From NCBI GenBank assembly GCA_026410415.1, contig JAPMLR010000003.1:186001-250000 (forward strand): 64,000 bases of DNA, written 5' to 3'. Below are positions 54,539 to 64,000 of the stretch, in pieces (the stretch's first letter is position 1; each line of letters begins with the position of its first letter). Position numbers and translations under genes: made by a program. Source of the stretch: Denitratimonas yunnanensis (SeqCode). Lineage in GTDB: Bacteria > Pseudomonadota > Gammaproteobacteria > Xanthomonadales > Xanthomonadaceae. A model generated the notes under the pieces. It was not told where the DNA came from. It worked only from the letters and a program-made list of their open reading frames with translations, and made no database searches.

Positions 54539-56569
54539 ATGAGCACATTGGGCGCCGGTACCGGCAAAGAACGCAGCGGGATGATCAACGTCTGGATCTT
54601 CCTGCTGGTGGTGGCACTGTTGGTGTTGCTTGGCAACGCACTGTGGTCGGCGAAGCTTTCGTCCGAAGAGAGTGTGGCGCGCGACCTTGTCGCCGATATC
54701 CGCGTGCTTTCTCAGCAGGTAGCCAAGTCCGCACAGGATGCTGCGTCCGGTGGCGTGGATGCCTTCGACGAGCTGGAAAGCACCCGTGCACGCATCCAGG
54801 CCAACGTCGATCAGCTCAACAAGGGCGGCGACGACAACCCGCCTTATGCGGGCAAGCCGGTCGTCGGCGTGCCACTGCAGCGCCTGAGTGAGTCATGGGC
54901 GCCGATGAACGAGGCGTCACGCCGGATTCTGGGCAGCCGCGAGCTCGTGCTCGGCCTGACCGATACCGCCGAAAACTTCGCCGGGGCCGTACCGCTGATC
55001 CAGGCGGAAATGGACGAGGTGGTCCGGGCAATGGGTGAATCGGGCAATGCGTCGTTTTCGCAGATGTCCACCGCTTACCGCCAGATCGTGCTGGCCGATC
55101 GCATGTTGCGTCACGTCACCCAGATCCGTCAGGGCGGTGTCGCGGCCACCTCCGCCGCCGATCGATTCTCGCGCGATGCCACGCTGTTCAGTCAGGTTCT
55201 TGGAGGCCTGTTGAATGGCTTGCCCGAGCAGAACATCCGTCGCGTCGATGCCCCGGCGGCCCGACAGTCGCTGGCCCGCGTGTCCTCGCTCTACAGCGAG
55301 ATCGAGCAGAACGTCGATACCATTCTGGACGCCTCGACCGACCTGTTCGAAGTCAAGAACTCCGCTGACGAAATCTCCCAGTCTTCGGCCGACCTGCTGC
55401 TCGGCGCTGAAAACCTGAATCAGGCGTTCCTCAACCTGCCTTCCAGCCGCGCTTTCCCGAACGTGTGGATCGGCGTTGCAGCTGGTGGCTTGGCGATCAT
55501 CTCCATTCTCGGTCTGTTGTTCAGTTTGTATCGCGAGCAGGTCAAGCGTTTCCGCGTCACTCAGGAGCTGAACCAGCGCAACCAGGAAGCCATTCTGCGG
55601 CTGCTGGACGAAATGGGATCGCTCGCCGAGGGCGATCTGACCGTCCGTGCAACCGTGACCGAAGACATCACCGGCGCGATCGCGGATTCGATCAACTTCG
55701 CGGTCGAAGCGCTCCGCTCGCTGGTAACGACCATTAACGAGACGGCCGTGCAGGTGGCCGCCGCTGCACAGGAAACGCAGGCCACCGCGATGCACCTTGC
55801 CGAGGCGGCGGAGCATCAGGCGCAACAGATCACTTCCGCATCGGCCGCGATCAACGAAATCGCGGTGTCGATCGACGAGGTGTCGAAGAACTCCGCCGAG
55901 TCTGCCGACGTGGCACAACGCTCGGTGCAAATCGCTGCCAAGGGTGCCGAAGTGGTGCGGCAGACGATTCAGGGCATGGACTCGATCCGTGATCAGATCC
56001 AGGAAACATCCAAGCGAATCAAGCGACTGGGTGAGTCGTCGCAGGAAATCGGTTCGATCGTGGAACTGATCAACGACATCGCCGAGCAGACCAACATCCT
56101 CGCACTGAACGCCGCCATTCAGGCCGCGTCGGCGGGTGAAGCCGGCCGCGGATTCGCGGTGGTGGCCGACGAAGTGCAGCGACTCGCAGAACGCTCCGCC
56201 AACGCGACCAAGCGCATCGAAACGCTGGTTCAGACGATTCAGGCCGACACCAACGAAGCGGTGTCGTCGATGGAACAGACCACTGCCGAGGTGGTCGCGG
56301 GTGCACGTCTTGCCGAGGACGCGGGCTTGGCGCTGGGCGAGATCGAAAAGGTGTCGAACGACCTTGCCGACCTGATTCAGAACATCTCCGAAGCGGCGCG
56401 TCAGCAGTCGGCTGCCGCAACCAACATCTCGGCCACGATGAACGTGATTCAGGAAATCACGACCCAGACGTCGGTGGGTGCGAGCCAGACGGCTGAGTCG
56501 ATCGGAAACCTCGCGCAGCTGGCTGCCGACCTGCGTCGCTCGGTCGCCGACTTCAAGCTGCCGGGCTGA
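54539..56569 (+). CDS. pilJ: Methyl-accepting chemotaxis protein PilJ
   Basis: A 676-residue receptor. The first membrane helix is residues ~15–37 ([21 protein letters not shown]), a periplasmic helical domain of ~260 residues follows, and the second helix is ~305–325 ([21 protein letters not shown]). A HAMP-like segment and the signalling domain follow, with the conserved hairpin [47 protein letters not shown]. It senses signals linked to pili or surfaces and controls the ChpA kinase. Two PilJ-N-type four-helix halves are expected in the periplasmic part. ATG preceded by GTGAGG. Confidence 0.94.
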   Translation: MSTLGAGTGKERSGMINVWIFLLVVALLVLLGNALWSAKLSSEESVARDLVADIRVLSQQVAKSAQDAASGGVDAFDELESTRARIQANVDQLNKGGDDNPPYAGKPVVGVPLQRLSESWAPMNEASRRILGSRELVLGLTDTAENFAGAVPLIQAEMDEVVRAMGESGNASFSQMSTAYRQIVLADRMLRHVTQIRQGGVAATSAADRFSRDATLFSQVLGGLLNGLPEQNIRRVDAPAARQSLARVSSLYSEIEQNVDTILDASTDLFEVKNSADEISQSSADLLLGAENLNQAFLNLPSSRAFPNVWIGVAAGGLAIISILGLLFSLYREQVKRFRVTQELNQRNQEAILRLLDEMGSLAEGDLTVRATVTEDITGAIADSINFAVEALRSLVTTINETAVQVAAAAQETQATAMHLAEAAEHQAQQITSASAAINEIAVSIDEVSKNSAESADVAQRSVQIAAKGAEVVRQTIQGMDSIRDQIQETSKRIKRLGESSQEIGSIVELINDIAEQTNILALNAAIQAASAGEAGRGFAVVADEVQRLAERSANATKRIETLVQTIQADTNEAVSSMEQTTAEVVAGARLAEDAGLALGEIEKVSNDLADLIQNISEAARQQSAAATNISATMNVIQEITTQTSVGASQTAESIGNLAQLAADLRRSVADFKLPG

Positions 56570-56599
56570 GGCGCGGGCGAATAGGGGGCCTGCGGATCA

Positions 56600-57484
56600 A
56601 TGGAAACGGTCGCAACATCGGTGGCGGTGATCGGCATGCGTCATCTGGACGATGCCGAGTTCGATCGCTGGGTGCGTCTCCTGGAGGAGCGCACCGGCGT
56701 CATCGTGCCTCCCGAGCGAAAACCGTTCCTCGAAACCGGTTTGCGTCGCCGCATGCGGGAAACCGGCCATACCCGTTTCGATGCTTATTACGACGAGCTC
56801 TTCGATGGTGCCCGCGGTGCGATGGAGTGGGCCTGCCTGGTCGATCATCTGACCGTGCACGAAACCCACTTTTTCCGGCATCTCCCATCAATCGAACTGA
56901 TTCGTGACGAATGGCTTCCCGGATGGCTCGATAGCGCAGCGCCGGATGTGTCGCTGCATGCGCTGTCGGTGGGGTGCTCCACGGGTGAGGAAGCCTATTC
57001 GCTGGCGCTGATGCTCGATGTCGAGCTTGCCCGGGTTGCCCCGTCGCGGCGATTCGGTGTCACAGCAACCGATGTCAGCCAGGCCGCTCTGGTGCTGGCC
57101 CGGGCGGCCGAATATCCGATGCGGCGACTGGCCGAAATTCCTGTGGCCTACCGCGGTGGCGTGGAGTTGCTGCCCGACGGTGAGAGCTTCCGAATCATGG
57201 ATCGCCTGCGCAAGCGCATCGGGTTTGCCTGCGTCAACCTGTTGCACGCCTCGCGTGCACCGCTGCGCAAGCTCGACATCATCTTCTGTCAGAACGTGTT
57301 GATCTATTTCGCACGTGAGCGTCGGGGCGAGATGCTCGATGCCTTGGTCGGTTTGCTCCAACCCAACGGTCTTCTGGTACTTGGGCCGGGCGAAGCGCCC
57401 GGCTGGAGTCACCCGCAGATGCGCCGTGTTGGCGGAAGGCAAACCCTGGCTTACCTCAGGAATACGGAAAGAGACCCGGCATGA
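56600..57484 (+). CDS. pilK: CheR-type methyltransferase PilK
   Basis: A 294-residue protein-glutamate methyltransferase of the CheR family, expected to methylate PilJ with S-adenosylmethionine. The N-terminal helical part (EFDRWVRLLEERTGVIVPPERKPFLETGLRRRM) is followed by the Rossmann-type domain with LHALSVGCSTGEEAYSLALML and FGVTATDVSQAALVLARAAEYP, and the motif IIFCQNVLIYF. It has no C-terminal TPR. Its stop overlaps by four bases with the ATG of chpA, so the two are translationally coupled. The ribosome-binding site is weak. No cheB-type methylesterase is seen within the window. Confidence 0.9.
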   Translation: METVATSVAVIGMRHLDDAEFDRWVRLLEERTGVIVPPERKPFLETGLRRRMRETGHTRFDAYYDELFDGARGAMEWACLVDHLTVHETHFFRHLPSIELIRDEWLPGWLDSAAPDVSLHALSVGCSTGEEAYSLALMLDVELARVAPSRRFGVTATDVSQAALVLARAAEYPMRRLAEIPVAYRGGVELLPDGESFRIMDRLRKRIGFACVNLLHASRAPLRKLDIIFCQNVLIYFARERRGEMLDALVGLLQPNGLLVLGPGEAPGWSHPQMRRVGGRQTLAYLRNTERDPA

Positions 57485-60400
57485 GGCCGCAAGACGACAT
57501 CGACTACACCACGCTGGCCTGGGTCAAGGGCGAACTCGACGAGACGCTGAATCAGGCTCGTCAGGCATTGGAAGCTTACGTCGACGATCCTGCCGACGTC
57601 AGCCAGATGCGCTTCTGCGCCACCTACCTGCACCAGGTGCAAGGCACCTTGCGCATGGTCGAGCTATACGGCGCGGCAATGGTCACCGAGGAAATGGAGC
57701 ATCTGGCCGCGGCCTTGCTCGATGGTCCGGTGAACGATCGTGACGAGGCCTATGCCGTGCTGATGCGCGGCATCATGCAGTTGCCGGACTACCTGGAGCG
57801 TCTGCAGACCGGGCACAAGGACATCCCCATCGTCCTTCTGCCGCTGCTCAACGATCTGCGCGCCGCGCGTGGAGAGAAAGGGCTGTCGGAAATAGCGCTG
57901 TTCACGCCCGACCTGGGCAGGGACCTGCCCGGCGCGGCACAGGGGCCGGCGCAACCGCTGCCCGAGGCCGAACTGCGTAACCGCGCCGAGCAGTTGCGAG
58001 CCCAGTTTCAGGTCGCGTTGCTCAAGTGGTTCCGCAATGATGACGTGGATGCAAGCCTCGCCCGGCTGACCGAGACGTGCGACAAACTGGTCGATCTTGC
58101 CGCCGAGGTGGAAGCGCGCCGTTTGTTCTGGGTCACCGCCGGGGTGCTGGAAGCTCTGCGCGCCAAGTCATTCGAGCCGAGTCCGCAACTCAAGCAGACC
58201 GTTGGCAAGGTGGAGCGGGAGATCAAGCGCCTAGCTGATGCTGGAGAAAAGAGTTTCCGTGCGGATCCGCCGCGCGAGTTGACCCGCAACCTGCTGTATT
58301 TCGTCGCGCATGCACCGACTCAGCATGGGCGCATCGGCGAGTTGCGCAACGTGTTCAATCTCGGCGCATTGCTGCCGAGTGAGGAGGAAGTCGAACATGC
58401 CCGCAGCAGCCTGACCGGCCATAACCGCACGCTCCTCGACACGGTGTCGACGGCGATCAAGGAAGACCTGTTGCGGGTCAAGGATGCGCTTGATCTTCAC
58501 CTGCGCAATCCCGGGGCCGAGGCCGCCCAGCTTTCAAGTCAGATCGAAGTACTGGAACGCGTTTCAGACACGCTGGGCATGCTTGGCCTGGGCGTGGCGC
58601 GTCGCGTCGTGCAGGAGCAGCGCGACACGGTGCATGCTGTCATCAACGGCGCCCGTGCAGCTGACGAAGCCACCCTGCTGGATATCGCCGGCGCATTGCT
58701 TTACGTGGAGGCATCGCTCGACGATCAGGTGCAACATCTGGGGAGCGTGCCCACGGCGCCAGTCACCGGTGGCGGTGCTGCCATCTCGTTGCCCGGCATT
58801 GAAACCCGACGCGTGATGCAGGCTCTGGTGAAGGAGGCGCAGGCCAATTTCACCCGCGCCAAGCAGTGCTTCATCGGCTTCATCGAATCCAGCTGGGACG
58901 CTGAGCAACTGCGCGAAGCCCCCGAGTTGCTCGATCAGGTGGCCGGCGCGTTGCGGATCATCGAGTTGCCCGAGGCTGCGGACTATCTGGGTGCGATTGG
59001 TCGATTCACCGAGCGTGAGTTGCTGGAGAATCGCCGCGTTCCAGGCGTGTCGCAGATGGAGACATTGGCCGATGCTCTGGCCAGCCTCGAGTACTTTCTC
59101 GAAGCCCAGTCCGAACAGCGCCCTGGTCGTGAGCGCATTCTCAACACGGCCCGCGCCAGCATGGAAAAGCTCGGCTACTGGCCACTGCCTGCGGCGGTGC
59201 AGGCCGACATGCCGGTAATCCCTGCGGCTGGCGGCGAGGTCGTGGATGATCCGTTTGTCGGGTCGGATTTCGATGCCACGGCAGCGTTGGTCGAGGCGAC
59301 CCGGGCCGTGTCCGATGACGCGGTTTCCGAAGACATTGTGGAGGCCGTTCCCGAGGCAGCGGCAGCAACCGAGAAGGCGATTCCGGATGCCGTGGTCGAG
59401 GTTTCGGCACCCGAACCGGCTGCGGTGGAAACTCTCGCGTCCGATCCCGTTGCCGTGGTGCTCGATGTCGAGCCGATGGGGATGGTGGTGGGTGGCTTCG
59501 AGGCGATGTCCGAGGAGATCGACGAGGAAATCCGCGAGGTCTTCGTCGAGGAAGTGGAAGAGGAAATCGCCAATCTTGACGAGTTGTTGCCACAGTGGAT
59601 GGAGACACCGACCAACCTCGATCAGCTCAAGTCCATCCGCCGCGTCTTCCATACCCTCAAGGGCAGTGGTCGTCTGGTTGGCGCACTGATGCTCGGTGAG
59701 TTCAGCTGGAAGGTCGAGAACATGCTCAATCGCGTGCTCGACCACACCATCCAGCCCACTCAGCCGGTGATCGGGCTGGTACAGGTTGCTCACGGCGTGC
59801 TGCCGGAAATCCTTTCCGCGCTGCGTGGCGAGCGCAGCGTCCGCACCGATCTGGAAGCCATCAAGGATGCCGCCGAGCGTCTGGCGGCGGGCGAACAGGT
59901 TCACTACGTCCCGGCGGCTGCCCCGGTCGAGCCCGAACCGGCACAGCCTTTGATCGAGGGTGTGCTCGAGACCGCTGACGCAGTCGAGATTGCCGGGGTA
60001 CCGGAAGCACCGCTTGAAATCGCCTCGGAGGTGATTGCCGAGGATGCGCCTGAAGCGGACCTCGGAGAAGAATTTGCCGAAGCATCGCCGGCTCTCCCGA
60101 ATGTCGAGCTTGAGCCGTTGGAGGTGGTCGAGGACGATGCGGTCGCGAAGATGGTCGTGCCGGCGATAGATTCGGTCTTGTTCGACATCCTCAAGCCTGA
60201 AGTTTCCGGCCATCTGGACACCATGGATGCGTGGCTGGCTGAAGGTCCGCACCCGGTGAGCGATGATCTGGTGCGCGCCGTGCACACCATGAACGGTGCC
60301 TTCGCCATGACCGAGGTGCCCATCGTCACCGAAGTCACTGCTCCGCTGGAGAGTTACCTCAAGCGCGCATTGGTCCGCTCGGCCACGCCCACGCCGGAAG

Positions 60401-63400
60401 GTTTCCGGGCCTTGAAAGATGCCGTTTTTGCGTTGCGCAACGTGCTCGAAGAACTCGATGCACCATCGCCACGTCTTACCCCGCTGTCCGAGTTGGCGGC
60501 GCGCATTGCGGCCGAGCGTGATCTCCTGCCCGAAACGTTCGGCCCGGTCGTGCCGTTGTCGCCGATCGGAGAGTTCGATGACATGCCCGAGCTCACCACC
60601 GCCGTGTCGCTTGATCTGAACGAGGTGGATGCGCCTGCGCCTGTCGAAGGTGACACGCGACAGACATTCGTCGGGGCGACCGGGGAGGTCGCCCTCGACA
60701 CCGTCGCGCTGGATGCCCTGAGTGGGGAAGACATCGCGCTTGATAGCATCGGGCTGGAAGGGCTGGATGCCGAAGTGGCGGCGTTCCTTGCACAGGAAAG
60801 CGTGGCGAGCGGTACTGGAGAAGTCCCCGTCGCTGAAGAAGAACCCGTTGTTGCGGAAGATGTTTTGGCGGGTGCGGGCAATGATGCCGATATCCATATC
60901 GAGGAAACAATCGAGTGGGCGGAGTTCGAGGTGCAGCGGCCCGAGCCGGCTGATTCGGACGATGTCCCGTTGCTTGATGTGGTCGAACAGGACTTGACCG
61001 GGAGCGAAGAAGAACTCGTCGTGCTCGACGAGGTTTCCGATCCGGTCGTCGGATTGCCGATGGGTGCATCGGAGCATGGCTATGGCCTGCCTGAAGCCGT
61101 GTTCGTCGAGTTCGAGGATGCCCCCGCCGTTGCGGAGCAGGAGGTCGGTCTGGACTCCGGGTCGGAAGCCGATGACAGTGCAGTGTCTGATGCAGTTGCG
61201 TCGTCCAGCGTGGATGACCTGATCCGTGGCTGGCTGGCCGAGGAAGCGGTGCAGTCCGTCGACGCACCGCTTGTCCCTGACATGGAGCCTGACACTGCGC
61301 CGACGGATGCCGTGGAGATGCTGGAAAGCGACTTTGCTGCCAGCGAGACCTTGGTGCCTGGCGAGAGCGCGGGTCTTGTGTCGGCAGATGCCTTCTTCGA
61401 GACCATGCTGGAGGACGCCTCCTTCACGGCTGCCGAGGCGATCGGTACTGGCGATATCGACATCGTTCTGGACGAGTTCGCTCTCGAAGCCGAGTCTGGT
61501 TCCGAGCGCTCGGAGACGAATGAAGATGACATCGCTTCTGGTGATGTGGCGATCGAGCAGGCCGGCGATAGTGCCGATCCGACCGACATCTCCAATGCCG
61601 GCACCACGCCAGTGGATCGGGGTCGCGACGACGTAGAAGACGACGTCGCGGCGAACAGCGAGGAAATCGAGCTGGTTGCTGAGGCTGAGGCTGAGGCTGA
61701 GGCTGAGGCTGAGGCTGAGGCTGAGGCTGAGGCTGAGGCTGAGGCTGAGGCTGAGGCTGAGGCTGGCGGATTCGCCCCGACCGACCTGCGCGAAGCACAG
61801 ATCGCCGCGTGGTTCCTTGCCGGCCTGGACAGCGCGGACCCCGATCCGGACGAGCCCCTGTCGTTGCCGGACATGGACGAGGAGCTGCTCGACATCTTCG
61901 CCGAGGAAGCCACCGACATTCTCGATCATGCTGATGGTTTCATGGTGCAGTTGCGGGAGGCGCCGGGCGACCAGGAGACGGTCGTTGCATTGCAGCGAGA
62001 CCTGCACACGCTGAAGGGCGGTGCACGAATGGCCGGCCTGAACCCCATCGGGGATCTTGGCCATGTGATGGAAAGCCTGTTGGAAATCGTCGCCGAAGGC
62101 CGTCGCGTGCTGCCGCGTTATGGCGTGGATGTTCTGGAACTGGCCTTCGATCGCCTCAATCGCATGAACGCCCGCGTATCCGAGCGTCAGGCGATCACGA
62201 TGCCGGCGCTGTTGATCCAACGCGTGGACATGCTCGCACGCGGCGAAGAGCCGGAGCTGGATTTCGCTGTACCCGAAGGGGCGCAGACCGTTGCGCCCGT
62301 GGCAGAAGTGCAGCCAGTCGCCGCCGTCCCGATCCCGGCACCCGAAATCGTTCCGACTGCGCTGGACGACGAGGACGTCGCCGTACGTGCGCCACAGGAA
62401 CAGATCCGCATTCGTGCCGACCTGCTCGATCGTCTGGTCAACTACGCCGGTGAGGTCGCCATCTACCGTGCCCGCCTGGAACAGCAGCTCGGCCTGTTCC
62501 GCGGCAACCTGGCGGAACTGGAGCAGACCAACGAACGTTTGCGTGGCCAGTTGCGCAAACTGGAGATCGAAACCGAAGCGCAGATCGTCGCGCGCTACCA
62601 GCGCGAGGCCGAAGTCGCTGGAGAGCAGTCGTTCGATCCACTCGAACTGGACCGCTTTTCCACCCTTCAGCAACTTACTCGTGCACTGTCGGAGTCCGCC
62701 GCCGACCTGGTGAACCTGCAGGGGACGCTGGAAGACCACACCCGGCAATACGAAACACTGCTGCTGCAGCAGTCGCGCGTCAGTTCCGACTTGCAGGAAG
62801 GTCTGATGCGCACCCGCATGGTGCCGTTCGATTCACTGGTGCCGCGCATGCGACGCATCATCCGGCAGACCGCCGGCGAGCTGGGCAAGAAAGCCCAGCT
62901 CAGGGTCGAGGGCGCACAGGGCGAAATGGATCGCAGCGTGCTCGACCGCATGACTGCGCCGCTGGAGCACATGCTGCGCAACTCCCTCGCCCATGGGCTG
63001 GAGTCGCCGGAGGAGCGCATCAGCGCGGGCAAGCCGGAAGAGGGCACGATCAAGGTGGCCGTGCTGCGCGAAGGCTCGGAAGTGGTCATCAAGGTGTTCG
63101 ACGACGGTCGCGGTCTGAATCGTGATGCGATCCGTCGCAAGGCGATCGAGCGCGAGTTGCTTGCACCCGATGCCCAGGTATCCGATCGCGAGCTGTACAA
63201 CTACATTCTTGCCCCGGGCTTCTCCACCGCCTCCAGCGTCAGCAAGATCGCCGGGCGTGGCGTCGGCATGGATGTGGTGCACAGCGAAATCCGCCAGCTC
63301 GGCGGCACCCTGGTGATCGAGTCGCAACCTGGGCAGGGGTCGGTGTTCACGATCCGCCTGCCATTCACTCTTGCGGTGACACAGGCCGTATTCGTGCAAC

Positions 63401-64000
63401 AAGGCGACACCTCCTACGCCGTACCCATCTCCTCGGTACAGGGTGTGGCGCGTATCGATCGGCATGAATTGGAGGCACAGACCGCCAGCGGCGCCCCGAG
63501 CTTCGTCTATGCCGGGGAGGATTACCAGATCCACGATCTCGGTCGCCTCCTTGGCCAGGCTCCGGTGCGTGCCGAAGGCAGCCTCCAGATTCCCCTGTTG
63601 CTGGCTCGTTCCGGTGACTTGCGCGTGGCTATCTGTGTGGACAACGTCATCGGCAGTCGAGAGGTCGTGGTCAAGCCGGTCGGTGCGCAGGTGAGTTCGA
63701 TCCCGGGCATCTTCGGTGCCACGATCATGGGTGATGGTCGCGTCATCGTGATTCTGGACGTGGCCCCGCTGGCACGTCGCTATGCCGCCCAGCACCGCGA
63801 CGACGCATTGCAATCGTCGACGTCGGCAGAGCCGGCGCGACGCGTGCCGCTGGTCATGGTGGTGGACGACTCGATCACCATGCGCAAGGTCACTGGTCGC
63901 GTGCTGGAGCGTCATGGTTATGAGGTGCTCACCGCGAAGGACGGCGTGGATGCGGTCGAGAAGCTGGCGGATCGCGTGCCCGACGTGATGTTGCTGGACA
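57481..64000 (+). CDS. chpA: Chemosensory hybrid histidine kinase ChpA/PilL, 3' end outside window
   Basis: The visible part is 2173 residues, ending at a receiver-domain aspartate (about Asp2173), so the 3' end is cut. Histidine-containing domains: an N-terminal segment with HQVQG (His51), phosphorylatable HTLKGSGRLVGA (His724), HTMNGAFAM (His935, Lys replaced by Asn), and HTLKGGARMAGL (His1509). A long acidic linker holds 14 Glu-Ala pairs (residues 1401–1428). The kinase core follows: dimerisation from ~1640, HMLRNSLAHGLES N-box (Asp to Ala), FDDGRGLN and GRGVGMDVV ATP-site motifs, CheW-like domain, then the receiver (MVVDDSITMRK). It is the kinase of the pilus chemosensory system. The ATG overlaps pilK's stop. 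Confidence 0.93.
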   Translation, partial: MRPQDDIDYTTLAWVKGELDETLNQARQALEAYVDDPADVSQMRFCATYLHQVQGTLRMVELYGAAMVTEEMEHLAAALLDGPVNDRDEAYAVLMRGIMQLPDYLERLQTGHKDIPIVLLPLLNDLRAARGEKGLSEIALFTPDLGRDLPGAAQGPAQPLPEAELRNRAEQLRAQFQVALLKWFRNDDVDASLARLTETCDKLVDLAAEVEARRLFWVTAGVLEALRAKSFEPSPQLKQTVGKVEREIKRLADAGEKSFRADPPRELTRNLLYFVAHAPTQHGRIGELRNVFNLGALLPSEEEVEHARSSLTGHNRTLLDTVSTAIKEDLLRVKDALDLHLRNPGAEAAQLSSQIEVLERVSDTLGMLGLGVARRVVQEQRDTVHAVINGARAADEATLLDIAGALLYVEASLDDQVQHLGSVPTAPVTGGGAAISLPGIETRRVMQALVKEAQANFTRAKQCFIGFIESSWDAEQLREAPELLDQVAGALRIIELPEAADYLGAIGRFTERELLENRRVPGVSQMETLADALASLEYFLEAQSEQRPGRERILNTARASMEKLGYWPLPAAVQADMPVIPAAGGEVVDDPFVGSDFDATAALVEATRAVSDDAVSEDIVEAVPEAAAATEKAIPDAVVEVSAPEPAAVETLASDPVAVVLDVEPMGMVVGGFEAMSEEIDEEIREVFVEEVEEEIANLDELLPQWMETPTNLDQLKSIRRVFHTLKGSGRLVGALMLGEFSWKVENMLNRVLDHTIQPTQPVIGLVQVAHGVLPEILSALRGERSVRTDLEAIKDAAERLAAGEQVHYVPAAAPVEPEPAQPLIEGVLETADAVEIAGVPEAPLEIASEVIAEDAPEADLGEEFAEASPALPNVELEPLEVVEDDAVAKMVVPAIDSVLFDILKPEVSGHLDTMDAWLAEGPHPVSDDLVRAVHTMNGAFAMTEVPIVTEVTAPLESYLKRALVRSATPTPEGFRALKDAVFALRNVLEELDAPSPRLTPLSELAARIAAERDLLPETFGPVVPLSPIGEFDDMPELTTAVSLDLNEVDAPAPVEGDTRQTFVGATGEVALDTVALDALSGEDIALDSIGLEGLDAEVAAFLAQESVASGTGEVPVAEEEPVVAEDVLAGAGNDADIHIEETIEWAEFEVQRPEPADSDDVPLLDVVEQDLTGSEEELVVLDEVSDPVVGLPMGASEHGYGLPEAVFVEFEDAPAVAEQEVGLDSGSEADDSAVSDAVASSSVDDLIRGWLAEEAVQSVDAPLVPDMEPDTAPTDAVEMLESDFAASETLVPGESAGLVSADAFFETMLEDASFTAAEAIGTGDIDIVLDEFALEAESGSERSETNEDDIASGDVAIEQAGDSADPTDISNAGTTPVDRGRDDVEDDVAANSEEIELVAEAEAEAEAEAEAEAEAEAEAEAEAEAEAGGFAPTDLREAQIAAWFLAGLDSADPDPDEPLSLPDMDEELLDIFAEEATDILDHADGFMVQLREAPGDQETVVALQRDLHTLKGGARMAGLNPIGDLGHVMESLLEIVAEGRRVLPRYGVDVLELAFDRLNRMNARVSERQAITMPALLIQRVDMLARGEEPELDFAVPEGAQTVAPVAEVQPVAAVPIPAPEIVPTALDDEDVAVRAPQEQIRIRADLLDRLVNYAGEVAIYRARLEQQLGLFRGNLAELEQTNERLRGQLRKLEIETEAQIVARYQREAEVAGEQSFDPLELDRFSTLQQLTRALSESAADLVNLQGTLEDHTRQYETLLLQQSRVSSDLQEGLMRTRMVPFDSLVPRMRRIIRQTAGELGKKAQLRVEGAQGEMDRSVLDRMTAPLEHMLRNSLAHGLESPEERISAGKPEEGTIKVAVLREGSEVVIKVFDDGRGLNRDAIRRKAIERELLAPDAQVSDRELYNYILAPGFSTASSVSKIAGRGVGMDVVHSEIRQLGGTLVIESQPGQGSVFTIRLPFTLAVTQAVFVQQGDTSYAVPISSVQGVARIDRHELEAQTASGAPSFVYAGEDYQIHDLGRLLGQAPVRAEGSLQIPLLLARSGDLRVAICVDNVIGSREVVVKPVGAQVSSIPGIFGATIMGDGRVIVILDVAPLARRYAAQHRDDALQSSTSAEPARRVPLVMVVDDSITMRKVTGRVLERHGYEVLTAKDGVDAVEKLADRVPDVMLLD
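61681..61764. repeat. 14-copy GAGGCT tandem repeat in chpA
   Basis: Fourteen identical, uninterrupted copies of GAGGCT code a Glu-Ala run in the linker before the fourth histidine domain. All copies are the same base for base, which suggests recent slippage-driven expansion. Copy change keeps the frame and would only alter linker length. Confidence 0.97.

Noticed and set aside
58564..62748. A ~1,390-codon open frame on the minus strand opposite chpA, with a Ser-Leu repeat
   Set aside because: It is the mirror of chpA's codon pattern; the repeat is just GAGGCT read backwards, and no ribosome-binding site or family motif is present.

Overview
The window is about 64 kb of GC-rich chromosomal DNA from a gammaproteobacterium, most probably of the order Xanthomonadales (Lysobacterales). 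The basis is the close resemblance of KynA, the ArsC–TonB-receptor pairing, the Grx4–rhodanese fusion, GacA and the Pil-Chp cluster to that order, plus outer-membrane proteins ending in an aromatic residue. It is essentially a housekeeping and metabolic region. I see no insertion sequence, prophage, CRISPR array, rRNA or tRNA.

Layout. 1–4.6 kb: 3' end of an M23 peptidase, secA, and a Nudix/thiamine-phosphate-synthase-like fusion. 4.7–9.5 kb (minus strand): arsC, a TonB-dependent receptor, and a cytochrome c4/DsbA-like lipoprotein pair. 9.7–15.3 kb: engB, a VIT-family transporter, kynA, a membrane acyltransferase, and a GntR/ATPase/permease operon of YtrA type with a visible operator. 15.4–22.1 kb: a block of amino-acid and peptide transporters (AbgT family, two convergent POT symporters, AGCS). 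22.2–26.9 kb: a MarR regulator divergent from a complete lower tyrosine pathway (hppD, hmgA, fumarylacetoacetase-like, maiA), with a palindrome exactly between the -35 and -10 boxes. 27–31.9 kb: pilU, a DUF4398/OmpA pair, a DUF465 gene, a nucleoside hydrolase and gacA. 32–36.5 kb: rne with a 23-copy hexanucleotide repeat, and rluC.

36.6–43.8 kb: the most interesting locus. It holds five tightly packed co-directional genes: PspA, a Vps4-like AAA+ ATPase, a membrane-anchored coiled-coil protein, a membrane-anchored periplasmic solute-binding/OmpA fusion, and a large AsmA-like envelope protein. Three of the four junctions are 4-base ATGA overlaps. I read it as a candidate cytoplasm-to-outer-membrane remodelling or repair machine built on an ESCRT-III-like protein.

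43.9–47.5 kb: cystathionine beta-synthase, cystathionine gamma-synthase/lyase and a glutaredoxin–A-type-like–rhodanese fusion. 47.7–51.4 kb: a small lipoprotein, gmk, rpoZ and spoT. 51.4–53.3 kb (minus strand): gshB overlapping a TonB-like gene. 53.4–64 kb: the chemosensory system for type IV pili, pilG-pilI-pilJ-pilK-chpA, without pilH. chpA runs off the window at its receiver-domain aspartate and carries a (GAGGCT)14 repeat. Starts were chosen by ribosome-binding sites, overlaps and family length where visible; all functional calls come from sequence recognition, not from searches.
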